DNA of 64,000 nt from Saccharomonospora viridis DSM 43017 (GTDB lineage Bacteria > Actinomycetota > Actinomycetes > Mycobacteriales > Pseudonocardiaceae), in the NCBI RefSeq assembly GCF_000023865.1, contig NC_013159.1, positions 3,684,001-3,748,000 on the forward strand, written 5' to 3'. Every line of letters starts with the position of its first letter. Position 1 is the stretch's first letter. Both the position numbers and the translations under genes were made by a program. Positions 30,490-40,117 of the stretch are shown one piece after another. A model generated the notes under the pieces. The model searched no databases and was not told where the DNA came from. It was given only the letters and a program-made list of their open reading frames with translations.

Positions 30490-30500
30490 GGTTTCCCAGC

Positions 30501-31619
30501 CTATGGCCTCCGCGCCGATTCCGGGGCCGGATGAACGGTGACGGCGGCGGCCTTGACCGCGAGCCGGACGGGCGTGCCGGGATCGAGTGCGAGGTCGGCC
30601 ACCGACGCGGGTGTGAGGTCGGCGCTGATCCCCTCACCGGTCCGCAGCCGCACCACGGGGCCGTGCGGCTCCACGGCGGTGACGACGGTGTCCACGACGT
30701 TCCGCGGAGAGCCGACCACCCGGGTGTCCCCCGGCTGGACGGTCACCGCCTCCGGCGCGAACACGGCCACCACGGCGTCCCCGTCGACGAAACCCTCCGC
30801 CGGCATCCCGTGGAACAACCGTCCGCCGGGCGTGCGCACCGCCACGCCCGCTCCGGTGCGTACGGCCTCGCCCGCGACGAGGTTCAGTCCGGCCAGGCGG
30901 GCGGTGAAAGCCGTCCGCGGTGCCGTGAGCACCTGCCGGGTCGGCCCGTGTTCGACGATGCGCCCGTCGACCAGCACCACGACGTGGTCGGCGAGGGTGA
31001 GAGCGTCGAGCGGATCGTGCGTGACGAGCACGGTGGTGATCGCCCGGTCGCCGCCGTGTCCGTCCCGTGGTCCGCCACGCAGCAGTCGTCGCAGGACACC
31101 GCGAACGGCGGGTGCGGCGTCGACGTCGAGCGCCGCGAACGGTTCGTCGAGCAACAGCAGCTCCGGTTCCCCGGCGAGGGCCCGCGCGAGCGCGACCCGC
31201 TGTGCCTGCCCACCGGACAACGCCGTGGGGGCCTGATCGGCGAGACTTTCCGCTCCGACCTCGGCAAGCCACCGTCGCGCCACCGTGCGCGCCCGGGTCT
31301 TCGACGCACCACGGCACCGGGGCGAGAAGGCCACATTGTCCAGTACGGACAGATGGGGGAACAACAACGGATGTTGGGCGAGCAGTCCGATCCGTCGGGC
31401 GTGCGGTGGCACGTGGACACCCACCCCGTCGAGGACCCGGCCGCCCAAACTCACGTGCGCCCGCTCGGCCCGCACGAGCCCGGCCAGACAGCTCAGCACG
31501 GTCGACTTTCCCGAACCGTTCGGACCGAGTACCGCGAGCACCCCGCCGTCGGGCACATCCAACGTCACCGAGAGTCGGAAAGTCTTCCTACGCAACGTCA
31601 ACTCGGCGTGCAGTGTCAC
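30501..31619 (-). CDS. modC: Molybdate ABC transporter ATP-binding protein
   Basis: 372 residues. ABC motifs in order are Walker [11 protein letters not shown]-loop [13 protein letters not shown], signature [15 protein letters not shown], Walker [13 protein letters not shown] and H-loop TTVLVTHDP. The C-terminal ~130 residues form a TOBE (molybdate-binding-like) regulatory domain. The GTG at 31619 overlaps the modB stop by four bases (GTGA), which decides the start; the open frame beyond it lies within modB. Drives molybdate uptake with ModA and ModB. Confidence 0.93.
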   Translation of the reverse strand: MTLHAELTLRRKTFRLSVTLDVPDGGVLAVLGPNGSGKSTVLSCLAGLVRAERAHVSLGGRVLDGVGVHVPPHARRIGLLAQHPLLFPHLSVLDNVAFSPRCRGASKTRARTVARRWLAEVGAESLADQAPTALSGGQAQRVALARALAGEPELLLLDEPFAALDVDAAPAVRGVLRRLLRGGPRDGHGGDRAITTVLVTHDPLDALTLADHVVVLVDGRIVEHGPTRQVLTAPRTAFTARLAGLNLVAGEAVRTGAGVAVRTPGGRLFHGMPAEGFVDGDAVVAVFAPEAVTVQPGDTRVVGSPRNVVDTVVTAVEPHGPVVRLRTGEGISADLTPASVADLALDPGTPVRLAVKAAAVTVHPAPESARRP

Positions 31620-32434
31620 GACCGGGTCCCCTCCAACGCCTTCGGCCGGGCCACCGCTATGACCACCACGGCCACGACCACCAGGAGCAGCGACAACGCC
31701 ACGGCGCTGTCGACGTCGCTTTGGGCCTCGTGGTAGACGGCCACGGGCAAGGTCCTGGTGATCCCCTCCAGACTGCCCGCGAACGTGATGGTGGCGCCGA
31801 ACTCCCCCAGCGCTCGGGCGAAGCTCAACACCGCACCCGATCCCAGTGACGGGAGCAACAACGGCACGGTGACGCGGCGGAACACGGTCCACGGACGCGC
31901 TCCCAAGGTGGCCGCGACGCGCTCGTAACGGTCTCCGGACGCGCGTAGCGCCCCCTCCAGGCTGACCACGAGGAACGGCAGCGCCACGAACGTCTGTGCG
32001 ATCACCACGGCGGCGGTGGTGAACGGCACGCGCACCCCGGCCACGACGTCGAGCAGGTATCCGAGGAACCCGTTGCGGCCCAACAAGAACAGCAACGCCA
32101 GTCCCCCCACCACGGGAGGCAGTACGAGCGGCAGCAACACGACCGCGCGCAACAGCCGCACGACCCGCGCGTTCGACCGGGCCAGCACCACGGCCAACGG
32201 CACTCCGAAGACGACGCACAGCAGCGTGGCGACGGTGGCCGTGACCAGCGACAAACGCAAGGCGTTCAGCGACGCGGGCGAGCCGAGCAAGGCGGGCAGG
32301 CGCGCGAGGTCGATACGCGCCACGAGTCCCGCCACGGGCAGTACGACCAGCGCGAGCGCCACCATCGCGGGCAACCACAGCACGCGCGGCACACCCGTCG
32401 GGACCTCGCGAGCCCGGCGGTCACGAGGGGACAC
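31616..32434 (-). CDS. modB: Molybdate ABC transporter permease
   Basis: 272 residues with five to six membrane spans and the binding-protein-dependent permease signature in the EAA loop (LGARPWTVFRRVTVPLLLPS, preceded by ASGDRYERVAAT). ALGEFGATITFAGSLEGITRTLPVAVY is characteristic of ModB proteins. Its GTG start overlaps the modA 3' end by 14 bases, and its stop overlaps modC, so the three are translationally coupled. Confidence 0.93.
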   Translation of the reverse strand: MSPRDRRAREVPTGVPRVLWLPAMVALALVVLPVAGLVARIDLARLPALLGSPASLNALRLSLVTATVATLLCVVFGVPLAVVLARSNARVVRLLRAVVLLPLVLPPVVGGLALLFLLGRNGFLGYLLDVVAGVRVPFTTAAVVIAQTFVALPFLVVSLEGALRASGDRYERVAATLGARPWTVFRRVTVPLLLPSLGSGAVLSFARALGEFGATITFAGSLEGITRTLPVAVYHEAQSDVDSAVALSLLLVVVAVVVIAVARPKALEGTRS

Positions 32435-33200
32435 CGAACCCGGCCTCCCGCAATATCCGCTGCCCTTCGTCGGAGAGCACCAGGTCCCGGAATCGCCGTG
32501 CCAGGTCCTTGTGGGCCGCGTCGACGGGTATCCCCACGGGATAGGTGTTGACGACCTCGGCGGCCTCGGGGAACCGGATCCGTTCGACCGTGCCCGCCGA
32601 GACGGCCACGGCGACGTCGGTGACGTAGACCAATCCCGCGTCGGCCTCGCCCGCCTCCACCTTCGTCAGAACCGACCGCACGTCGGCTTCCTCACTCGCC
32701 GGACGCAGTGTCACCCCGGTGAGCCGTTCGATGCGCCGTGTCGCGGCCCCGCACGGCACCGAAGGCGCGCACACGACGACGGTGAGGTCGGGGTCGACAA
32801 GATCGGCGAAGTCCGTCACCCCCGCCGGATTGCCCTGCGGTACGGCGATGGTCAACGTGTTGGTGGCGAACGGTGTCGCGGGACCGTCGAGCAGCCCGTC
32901 GCGTTCGAGCCGGGCCATGGTCTCGGCGTCGGCGGAGGCGAACACGTCCGCGGGCGCGCCCTCGGCGATCTGCTGGGCCAGCTGTGCCGATCCGGCGAAG
33001 TGCAACCGTACGTCGACGTCCTCGTGGGTCTTCTCGAACCGGTTCGCCAACGCGGGGAAGACGTCGGTCAGCGATGCGGCGGCGAACACGGTGAGCACGC
33101 GGCTCCCGCTCACGGGACCGCACGCGGTCGTCGACGCCGTGACGAGCACGGTCAACGCCGTTGACAAGGCGACCAACGCGGCGCGGACCCGGCGTCTCAT
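32421..33200 (-). CDS. modA: Molybdate-binding lipoprotein
   Basis: 259 residues. The N-terminal signal peptide ends with ASTTAC, a lipobox-like cysteine. The mature domain has the ModA pattern: VFAAASLTDVFPALANRFE, LHFAGSAQLAQQIAEGAPADVFASAD and VYVTDVAVA. It captures molybdate or tungstate outside the membrane for ModBC. The ATG at 33200 overlaps the last base of the upstream regulator's stop (TGATG), favouring this start over a longer one. Operon order: regulator, modA, modB, modC. Confidence 0.93.
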   Translation of the reverse strand: MRRRVRAALVALSTALTVLVTASTTACGPVSGSRVLTVFAAASLTDVFPALANRFEKTHEDVDVRLHFAGSAQLAQQIAEGAPADVFASADAETMARLERDGLLDGPATPFATNTLTIAVPQGNPAGVTDFADLVDPDLTVVVCAPSVPCGAATRRIERLTGVTLRPASEEADVRSVLTKVEAGEADAGLVYVTDVAVAVSAGTVERIRFPEAAEVVNTYPVGIPVDAAHKDLARRFRDLVLSDEGQRILREAGFGVPS

Positions 33201-33622
33201 CACCCCTCGCCCCTCCCGGCGGGTGCTTCGGCGGGTGTTTCGACGATCACCTGTGTCGCCTTCACCACCGCCACGGCCAAAGTCCCCGGTCGCAGGCCCA
33301 GTTCGGCCACCGCCTCCGAACTCATCAGTGACACGATCCGATTCGGACCGCACTGCAGTTCCACCTTCGCCATCACCGTGTCGACGACCACGTCGGTGAC
33401 CAGTCCGACGAACCGGTTCCGAGCCGATCGCGCCACCCCGGTCGGATCGGGCGACGCGTCCGCCTGCGCTCGGGCGAAGGCGGCCAGTTCGGCGCCGTCC
33501 ACCACTTTGCGGCCGGCGGCGTCGGTGTGTTCGGTCAACAGGCCGTTCTTCACCCAGCGTCGCACGGTGTCATCGCTGACGCCGAGCAGACGAGCAGCCT
33601 CCGAGAGCCGAAAATGCGGCAT
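33200..33622 (-). CDS. Molybdenum-responsive regulator, HTH plus TOBE domain
   Basis: 140 residues: an excisionase/MerR-like helix-turn-helix at 1-50 (FRLSEAARLLGVSDDTVRRWVKNGLL), a linker, and a single TOBE/Mop domain at about 70-130 (ARNRFVGLVTDVVVDTVMAKVEL). The family binds molybdate or tungstate in the Mop part and DNA via the HTH, a compact alternative to ModE. It is the first gene of the mod operon and divergent from moaA, so it may control both uptake and cofactor synthesis (inference). Confidence 0.85.
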   Translation of the reverse strand: MPHFRLSEAARLLGVSDDTVRRWVKNGLLTEHTDAAGRKVVDGAELAAFARAQADASPDPTGVARSARNRFVGLVTDVVVDTVMAKVELQCGPNRIVSLMSSEAVAELGLRPGTLAVAVVKATQVIVETPAEAPAGRGEG

Positions 33623-33630
33623 GACAGGGA

Positions 33631-33650
33631 CGATAACGCCGTATTAGCGG
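33631..33650. promoter_or_regulatory. Candidate operator between modA-regulator and moaA
   Basis: On the minus strand two related half-sites, CGCTAATA and CGTTATCG, lie three bases apart in the 112-base divergent gap. Such CGNTAT-type elements resemble ModE-like sites in outline. The match is loose and judged by eye only. Confidence 0.25.
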
Positions 33651-33734
33651 AATTGTCAGCCCTCTTCGGCACGGCCCGCGACGCCATGGCCGGACCGCTC
33701 CCTGTCCCTGGACATCCCACCTAGGCTGGAAAGG

Positions 33735-34799
33735 GTGACGGGAGTAGACCTCGGCATCCCCCGGGTGCCAACCGCGCCCATGAGCCCGAACCGGCCGCGT
33801 CCGGACACGCCCGCGCTCGTCGACAGTTTCGGCCGAACCGCCACCGACCTGCGCGTTTCGGTGACCGACAAATGCAATCTGCGCTGCACCTACTGCATGC
33901 CCGCCGAGGGCTTGGAGTGGATGCCCGACCAGCGGTTGCTCACCGACGACGAGATCGTCCGGCTCATCGACATCGCCGTACGGCTGCTGGGCGTCACCGA
34001 CGTCCGGCTCACCGGTGGCGAGCCCCTGCTCCGACCTCGGCTGGAGGGGCTCGTCGCCCGGATCGCCGCACTGCGGCCGCGCCCGCGCCTCGCCATGACC
34101 ACCAACGGCATCGGCTTCGCCAAACGGGCCCGCGCCTTCGCCGACGCCGGACTCGACCGTGTGAACATCTCACTCGACACGATCAACCCCGAGACGTTCG
34201 AACGGCTGACCCGTCGCGACCGGCTTCGCCACGTACTCGACGCCCTCGCCGCCGCCCGCGACGCGGGCCTGGAACCCATCAAGATCAATGCGGTGTTGAT
34301 GCGCGGCGTCAACGAGCACGAGGCGCCCGACCTGCTGCGTTTCGCCCTGGACAACGGGTACCACCTGCGGTTCATCGAGCAGATGCCGCTCGATGCCCAA
34401 CACGGCTGGAACCGGGCCGAGATGATCACCGCGGACGAGATCCTCGACCTGTTGGGCACGAGTTTCACACTCACTCCCAGCCCCACCGAGCGTGGCGGCG
34501 CCCCGGCCGAACGGTGGCTGGTGAACGGTGGACCGGAGGAGGTGGGCATCATCCCCTCGGTCACCCGTCCCTTCTGCAAGACCTGCGAACGCACCCGCCT
34601 GACCGCCGACGGCGCCGTACGCTCGTGCCTGTTCAGCACGACCGAGACCGACCTTCGTACCCTGCTTCGAAACGGAGCCGACGACGAGGAGATCGCGAAC
34701 GCCTGGCGTGCCACGATGTGGGGCAAACTCGCAGGTCACGAGATCAACGAAGCTGGTTTCGCGCAGCCGATCCGCCCCATGAGCGCGATCGGCGGTTGA
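33735..34799 (+). CDS. moaA: GTP 3',8-cyclase (molybdenum cofactor biosynthesis)
   Basis: A 354-residue radical-SAM enzyme that cyclises GTP in the first step of molybdopterin synthesis. N-terminal [4Fe-4S] cluster C47-x3-C51-x2-C54 (TDKCNLRCTYC), RLTGGEPLLRP, NISLDTINPETFERLTRRD, and the C-terminal second-cluster cysteines in FCKTCERTRLTADGAVRSC; the protein ends in Gly-Gly, as MoaA proteins do. The GTG at 33735 with GGAAAGG upstream gives the standard actinobacterial N-terminus. moaD follows within 15 bases. Confidence 0.95.
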   Translation: MTGVDLGIPRVPTAPMSPNRPRPDTPALVDSFGRTATDLRVSVTDKCNLRCTYCMPAEGLEWMPDQRLLTDDEIVRLIDIAVRLLGVTDVRLTGGEPLLRPRLEGLVARIAALRPRPRLAMTTNGIGFAKRARAFADAGLDRVNISLDTINPETFERLTRRDRLRHVLDALAAARDAGLEPIKINAVLMRGVNEHEAPDLLRFALDNGYHLRFIEQMPLDAQHGWNRAEMITADEILDLLGTSFTLTPSPTERGGAPAERWLVNGGPEEVGIIPSVTRPFCKTCERTRLTADGAVRSCLFSTTETDLRTLLRNGADDEEIANAWRATMWGKLAGHEINEAGFAQPIRPMSAIGG

Positions 34800-34813
34800 T
34801 GGAGGAGCGGCCG

Positions 34814-35125
34814 ATGAGCACAGCAGGTCCCGGCGATGCGGTCGAGACCCCGCACGACACGGACCAGCGTCCCGCGACGGTCCTGGTTCGGTACTTCGCG
34901 TCCGCCCGCGCGGCCGCGGGTGTGGAGACCGAGGTGGTGCGAGTGCCGCCGTCGGCGTCCGTCGCCGACGTGATCGGTCACCTGCGCACGGCGCACCCCG
35001 ACCGCCTGCCGCGCATCCTCGACGCCGCGAGCTTCTTGCTGGACGGCATCGCGGTGCGCGATCTCACCCGCCCCGTGTCCGACGGCGCCGAACTCGACGT
35101 CCTCCCCCCGTTCGCGGGTGGCTGA
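34814..35125 (+). CDS. moaD: Molybdopterin synthase small subunit (ubiquitin-like)
   Basis: 103 residues with a beta-grasp fold: VLVRYFASARAAAGVETEVVRVPPSAS and LPPFAGG at the C-terminus; the terminal Gly-Gly becomes a thiocarboxylate that donates sulfur to precursor Z together with MoaE. An N-terminal ~20-residue extension is polar. It is expressed with moaA (15-base gap, GGAGGAGCGG before the ATG). The partner MoaE is fused to MogA further downstream on the other strand. Confidence 0.9.
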   Translation: MSTAGPGDAVETPHDTDQRPATVLVRYFASARAAAGVETEVVRVPPSASVADVIGHLRTAHPDRLPRILDAASFLLDGIAVRDLTRPVSDGAELDVLPPFAGG

Positions 35126-36416
<1,291 letters not shown>

Positions 36417-36459
36417 CCCTGCTGTGCCGGGTTACCGGCGCCCACTCCTCCGGGCGCCG

Positions 36460-36499
36460 TGAGGGTCCCACCGCTGTCCCCCGGGCGGTGGGACCCTCA
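36460..36499 (+). terminator. Rho-independent terminator after rpf
   Basis: A perfect 15-bp stem TGAGGGTCCCACCGC / GCGGTGGGACCCTCA with a 10-base loop, followed by CCCGTTTT, 43 bases after the rpf stop. A second smaller GGCGCCC/GGGCGCC hairpin precedes it. Confidence 0.9.
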
Positions 36500-36607
36500 C
36501 CCGTTTTCCACCCGCGAACAGCGACGGACAACAGCACAGTGGACAAAGCGCGACGTGAAGCTCCGTCGCGAGCGGAACCGAACCGACGTGGGGCGCGACA
36601 CCGACCG

Positions 36608-37576
36608 CTACGGCGAGTTGACCCACTCGTCCGTGCCATCGGCGAACCACTGGTGCTTCCACACCGGCAACTGCGCTTTCACCTCGTCGACCAGATCGGC
36701 ACAGGTGGCGAACGCCTCGGCCCTGTGGTCGGCGGACACCGCACACGCCAGCGCGACATCGCCGATCTCCAGCGCACCGATCCGGTGGCTGACCGCCACG
36801 GCCCGCACCCCACTGCGCCGGCCGGCGACCTCCGACACCACCCTCGCCAACACGTCGCCCGCCGTCGGATGTCCCTCGTAATGCAGGGATGTGACCGTCC
36901 GGCCGTGGTCGTGGTTACGCACCACGCCACCGAACGTGACCACGGCACCGGCGGCGGCATCGGCCACCAGACGCGCGTGCTCGTCCACCGACAGCTCCTC
37001 GTCGGTCACCTGAGCCAGCACCACCCTGGCCTGAGCACCACCTGATCCCACGTTCCGCACCGCCCCGGTCTCCTCCTCGGAGGACACGTGGTCCGCCGGT
37101 TGCTGGTGATCACCGCCCGCGATCTGATCCAACGCGTGGTCGAGTACCCGGTCCAGCACCGAAAGACCGTCGCGGACCCCGCCGCGGGAACCCGGCAGGT
37201 TCACCACCAACGTGCGGCCCGCGACCCCGGCGAGCCCCCGCGACAGCATCGCCGTGGGCACCGTGTCCTGCCCCTCGGCCCGGATGGCGTCGGCCAGGCC
37301 GGGAAGTTCGAAGTCCAACACCTCGGCCGTGGCTTCCGGGGTGCGGTCCGTGGGCGATATCCCGGTACCACCCGTGGTGACGACGAGATCCACCCCCTCG
37401 GCCAGGCACGTGCGCAACGCCTGCGCGACCGGCTCCCCGTCCTCCACCACCAAAGGCTCCGTCACGTCGAACGAGCGCTGCGCAAGCCACTCCGTGATGA
37501 CCGGTCCCGTCCGGTCGGGATACACCCCCGCGGCCGCCCGATTGGACGCCACGATGACCCGCGCCGTGCGATTCAT
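36608..37576 (-). CDS. MogA/MoaB-MoaE fusion, molybdopterin biosynthesis
   Basis: 322 residues in two enzymes. Residues 1-~155 are a MogA/MoaB-type molybdopterin adenylyltransferase: DLVVTTGGTGISPTDRTPEAT (63-83) and NLPGSRGGVRD (126-136). A polar linker (156-183) joins MoaE, the large molybdopterin synthase subunit (184-322), with VVTFGGVVRNHDHGR, LHYEGHP, AVSHRIGALEIGDVAL and the C-terminal lysine-rich active site DEVKAQLPVWKHQW. In M. tuberculosis mog and moaE2 are separate adjacent genes. The ATG at 37576 has GGAGGG upstream; the frame continues into the 76-bp tandem repeats, so an N-terminal extension of ~26 residues cannot be excluded. Confidence 0.9.
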   Translation of the reverse strand: MNRTARVIVASNRAAAGVYPDRTGPVITEWLAQRSFDVTEPLVVEDGEPVAQALRTCLAEGVDLVVTTGGTGISPTDRTPEATAEVLDFELPGLADAIRAEGQDTVPTAMLSRGLAGVAGRTLVVNLPGSRGGVRDGLSVLDRVLDHALDQIAGGDHQQPADHVSSEEETGAVRNVGSGGAQARVVLAQVTDEELSVDEHARLVADAAAGAVVTFGGVVRNHDHGRTVTSLHYEGHPTAGDVLARVVSEVAGRRSGVRAVAVSHRIGALEIGDVALACAVSADHRAEAFATCADLVDEVKAQLPVWKHQWFADGTDEWVNSP

Positions 37577-37581
37577 GAGCC

Positions 37582-37833
37582 CTCCAGTGTCTGTGCGGGA
37601 CACCCGCACCCGGTCGAACTCCGCAAGTGATGAACCCCCATCCTCACCTACGGAGTTCTCCAGTGTCTGTGCGGGACACCCGCACCCGGTCGAACTCCGC
37701 AAGTGATGAACCCCCATCCTCACTCACGGAGTTCTCCAGTGTCTGTGCGGGACACCCGCACCCGGTCGAACTCCGCAAGTGATGAACCCCCATCCTCACT
37801 CACGGAGTTCTCCAGTGCCTGTGCGGGACACCC
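37582..37833 (-). repeat. 76-bp tandem repeat, three copies plus a partial fourth
   Basis: Copies at 37582-37657, 37658-37733, 37734-37809 and a partial 37810-37833, nearly identical. On the minus strand each carries a Shine-Dalgarno (CTGGAG), then AACTCC and a GTG. In copies one and two this opens a 27-codon frame (37803-37720 and 37727-37644) whose TGA overlaps the next unit's start. In the copy nearest mogA the GTG has become GTA, but an ATG at 37641 opens a 22-codon frame ending exactly at the mogA ATG (ATGA). The array lies between moaC and the mogA-moaE fusion, and its core CGACCGGGTGCGGGTG also occurs in the 78-bp array at 51193-51425. Confidence 0.92.
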
Positions 37834-37881
37834 TTCCCGCCGCGGTCCTGCGTCCTGCCGCGGCAGGGGACTCGACCCGGT

Positions 37882-38355
37882 CTATTCCTCACGCTGCCAC
37901 GTGCCGGACTTCCCGCCCTCCTTGCGCACCAACCGCACCCCGTCCAACGTCGCCGCCGGGTCCACGGCCTTGATCATGTCGTGCAAGGTCAGCCCGGCGA
38001 CCGCAACGGCGGTCAACGCCTCCATCTCGACGCCGGTGCGATCACTGGTGCGCGCGGTCGCGGTGATGTCCACGCTGTCGGTACCGAGCTCGAAGTCGAC
38101 GTCCACCTTGGTCAGCGCGATCTGGTGACACAGCGGGATCAGCTCGGACGTACGTTTGGCGCCCATCACTCCCGCGAGACGAGCCGTGGTCAGCGCATCG
38201 CCCTTGGGCAGTCCGCCCTCGGTCAACAATCCGATGACCTCGGAGGTCGTGCGCACCGTGCCACACGCCACCGCGGTCCGCGCGGTGACGTCCTTACCGG
38301 ACACATCGACCATCCGAGCCGCGCCCGAGTCGTCGAGGTGGCTCAGTTCACTCAC
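37882..38355 (-). CDS. moaC: Cyclic pyranopterin monophosphate synthase
   Basis: 157 residues; acts after MoaA to form cyclic pyranopterin monophosphate (precursor Z). Typical sequence: HLDDSGAARMVDVSGKDVTAR, ARLAGVMGAKRTSELIPLCHQI with the active-site residues, TDRTGVEMEALTAVAVAGLTLHDMIKAVDP (here SDRTGVEMEALTA) and KEGGKSGTW near the end. Its ATG overlaps the malic enzyme stop by four bases, so it is translated with that gene; the repeat array and the mogA-moaE gene follow. Confidence 0.95.
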   Translation of the reverse strand: MSELSHLDDSGAARMVDVSGKDVTARTAVACGTVRTTSEVIGLLTEGGLPKGDALTTARLAGVMGAKRTSELIPLCHQIALTKVDVDFELGTDSVDITATARTSDRTGVEMEALTAVAVAGLTLHDMIKAVDPAATLDGVRLVRKEGGKSGTWQREE

Positions 38356-39752
38356 GACGTCGAGACTACTTCCTCACCCCGCGCGACGGCCTTGACGGCC
38401 TCCGCCACGGCGGGAGCCACGGCGGCGTCGAACACACTGGGCACGATGTAGGAGGCGTGCAGCCGGTCGTCCACCACGTCGGCGATGGCGTTGGCCGCCG
38501 CCAACAACATGTCGTCGTCGACCCGATGCGCCTGCGCGTCGAGCAGCCCTCGGAACACCCCGGGGAACGCCAACACGTTGTTGATCTGGTTCGGGTAGTC
38601 GCTGCGTCCGGTGGCCACGACGGCGGCGTGCTGCTGGGCCTCCAGCGGATCGATCTCGGGGTCCGGGTTGGCCAGTGCGAACACGATCGGGTCCTCGGCC
38701 ATCGTCGCCACCTGCTCCGCTCCGAACAGGTTCGGCGCGGACACACCGATGAAGACGTCCGCACCCACCAGCGCATCGTGCAACGTGCCGGTCATCTGGT
38801 CGGCGTTGGTGCGCTCGGCGATCCACCTCAGGTTCTCGTCGAGGCCGGGACGCTTCCGGTGCACGATCCCGTCGATGTCGACGGCCACGATGTCGGCCGG
38901 TGATTTCCGCAGCAACAGGCGGATGATGGCGGAACCGGCCGCGCCCACCCCGCTGACCACGATGCGGCACTGGTCGAAGGACTTACCCACCACGCGCAGC
39001 GCGTTACGCAGGGCCGCCAACACCACGATCGCGGTGCCGTGCTGGTCGTCGTGGAAGACGGGGATGTCGAGCTGCTCGCGTAGACGCCGCTCGATCTCGA
39101 AACACCGGGGAGCGGCCACATCCTCGAGGTTGATCCCCGCATACACGGGAGCCAGTGCCTTCACCGTCCGGATGATCTCCTCGGTGTCCTGAGTGTCCAG
39201 ACACACCGGCCACGCGTCCACGCCGGCGAACTTCTTGAACAGTGCCGCCTTGCCCTCCATCACCGGCAGTGCCGCCGCGGGCCCGATGTTGCCCAACCCC
39301 AAAACGGCCGACCCGTCGGTGACCACGGCCACCGTGTTGCGCTTGATGGTGAGCCTGCGGGCGTCGTCGGGATTGGCCGCGATGGCCTGGCACACTCGCG
39401 CGACACCGGGCGTGTAGATCCGGGAGAGATCGTCTCGGTTGCGGAGGGCAGCCTTCGGCGTGACCTCCAATTTGCCGCCGAGATGCATGAGGAAGGTGCG
39501 GTCGGACACCTTCCGCACATGCACACCGGGCAGCGAGTCGAGAGCATGGGTGATGTCGTCGGCGTGATCGGCCGACAGCACGTTCGCCGTGATGTCGACG
39601 ACGATGGCGTCGGCCCGCGATTCGACGACGTCGAACGCCGTCAAGACGCCACCCACCCGGCCGACGGTCGTTGTGAGATCGCCGGCAGCGCTCACCGACG
39701 GAGGAGCCTCCAGTCGCACGGTGATCGAGTAACCGGGACCGGGAACGGGCAT
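38352..39752 (-). CDS. NAD(P)-dependent malic enzyme with N-terminal ACT domain
   Basis: 466 residues: oxidative decarboxylation of malate to pyruvate. An N-terminal ACT-like domain (~1-85; [13 protein letters not shown], then [15 protein letters not shown]) precedes the catalytic part with [15 protein letters not shown], the catalytic lysine region ([22 protein letters not shown]), [21 protein letters not shown] and the NAD-binding [17 protein letters not shown]. No phosphotransacetylase domain is attached. ACT suggests allosteric control by a small ligand. It leads the operon with moaC and mogA-moaE. Confidence 0.93.
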   Translation of the reverse strand: MPVPGPGYSITVRLEAPPSVSAAGDLTTTVGRVGGVLTAFDVVESRADAIVVDITANVLSADHADDITHALDSLPGVHVRKVSDRTFLMHLGGKLEVTPKAALRNRDDLSRIYTPGVARVCQAIAANPDDARRLTIKRNTVAVVTDGSAVLGLGNIGPAAALPVMEGKAALFKKFAGVDAWPVCLDTQDTEEIIRTVKALAPVYAGINLEDVAAPRCFEIERRLREQLDIPVFHDDQHGTAIVVLAALRNALRVVGKSFDQCRIVVSGVGAAGSAIIRLLLRKSPADIVAVDIDGIVHRKRPGLDENLRWIAERTNADQMTGTLHDALVGADVFIGVSAPNLFGAEQVATMAEDPIVFALANPDPEIDPLEAQQHAAVVATGRSDYPNQINNVLAFPGVFRGLLDAQAHRVDDDMLLAAANAIADVVDDRLHASYIVPSVFDAAVAPAVAEAVKAVARGEEVVSTS

Positions 39753-39866
39753 GGTGCTACCCCCGCATCAGTGACTTGCGCTGGTCTTACGCGAAGAAGC
39801 GTATCCCGGTGAGGGACAGCACCATGGGCCGGATGGGTGACTGGTGAGTAACTTCCTCCGCCACCG

Positions 39867-40049
39867 TTACGGCGTCTTGTTGATCTCGGTCTTGGGGTGC
39901 ACGTACGGCACGGACTCCAAGGGGAAGGTGGTCTCCCCGAAGGGCGACAGGGCCCCCTGCCGGTCGGCGGCGAGCTCGGTGACCGCGTGTTCGACGTCCG
40001 GCCACTCCGGGTCGATCCGGTGTTGCTTACGCTTGTCGTCCTTACCCAC
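39867..40049 (-). CDS. Small conserved hypothetical protein
   Basis: 60 residues, hydrophilic: DDKRKQHRIDPEWPDVEHAV ... SPFGETTFPLESVPYVHP. The GTG at 40049 has GGAGG five bases upstream, which decides the start; an in-frame ATG 12 bases earlier would put that site inside the gene. It lies divergently beside the helicase-associated gene, the position of Rv0863 in M. tuberculosis (from memory). No function known. Confidence 0.65.
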   Translation of the reverse strand: MGKDDKRKQHRIDPEWPDVEHAVTELAADRQGALSPFGETTFPLESVPYVHPKTEINKTP

Positions 40050-40117
40050 GTCGTCCTCCATACACTCGACCAAACGACTGACCATAGTGTGCCCGATATC
40101 GGACAGCGGAAGATATC

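Noticed and set aside
37582..37833. CRISPR or integron-type array
   Set aside because: The 76-bp units are complete tandem copies without variable spacers or an integrase.
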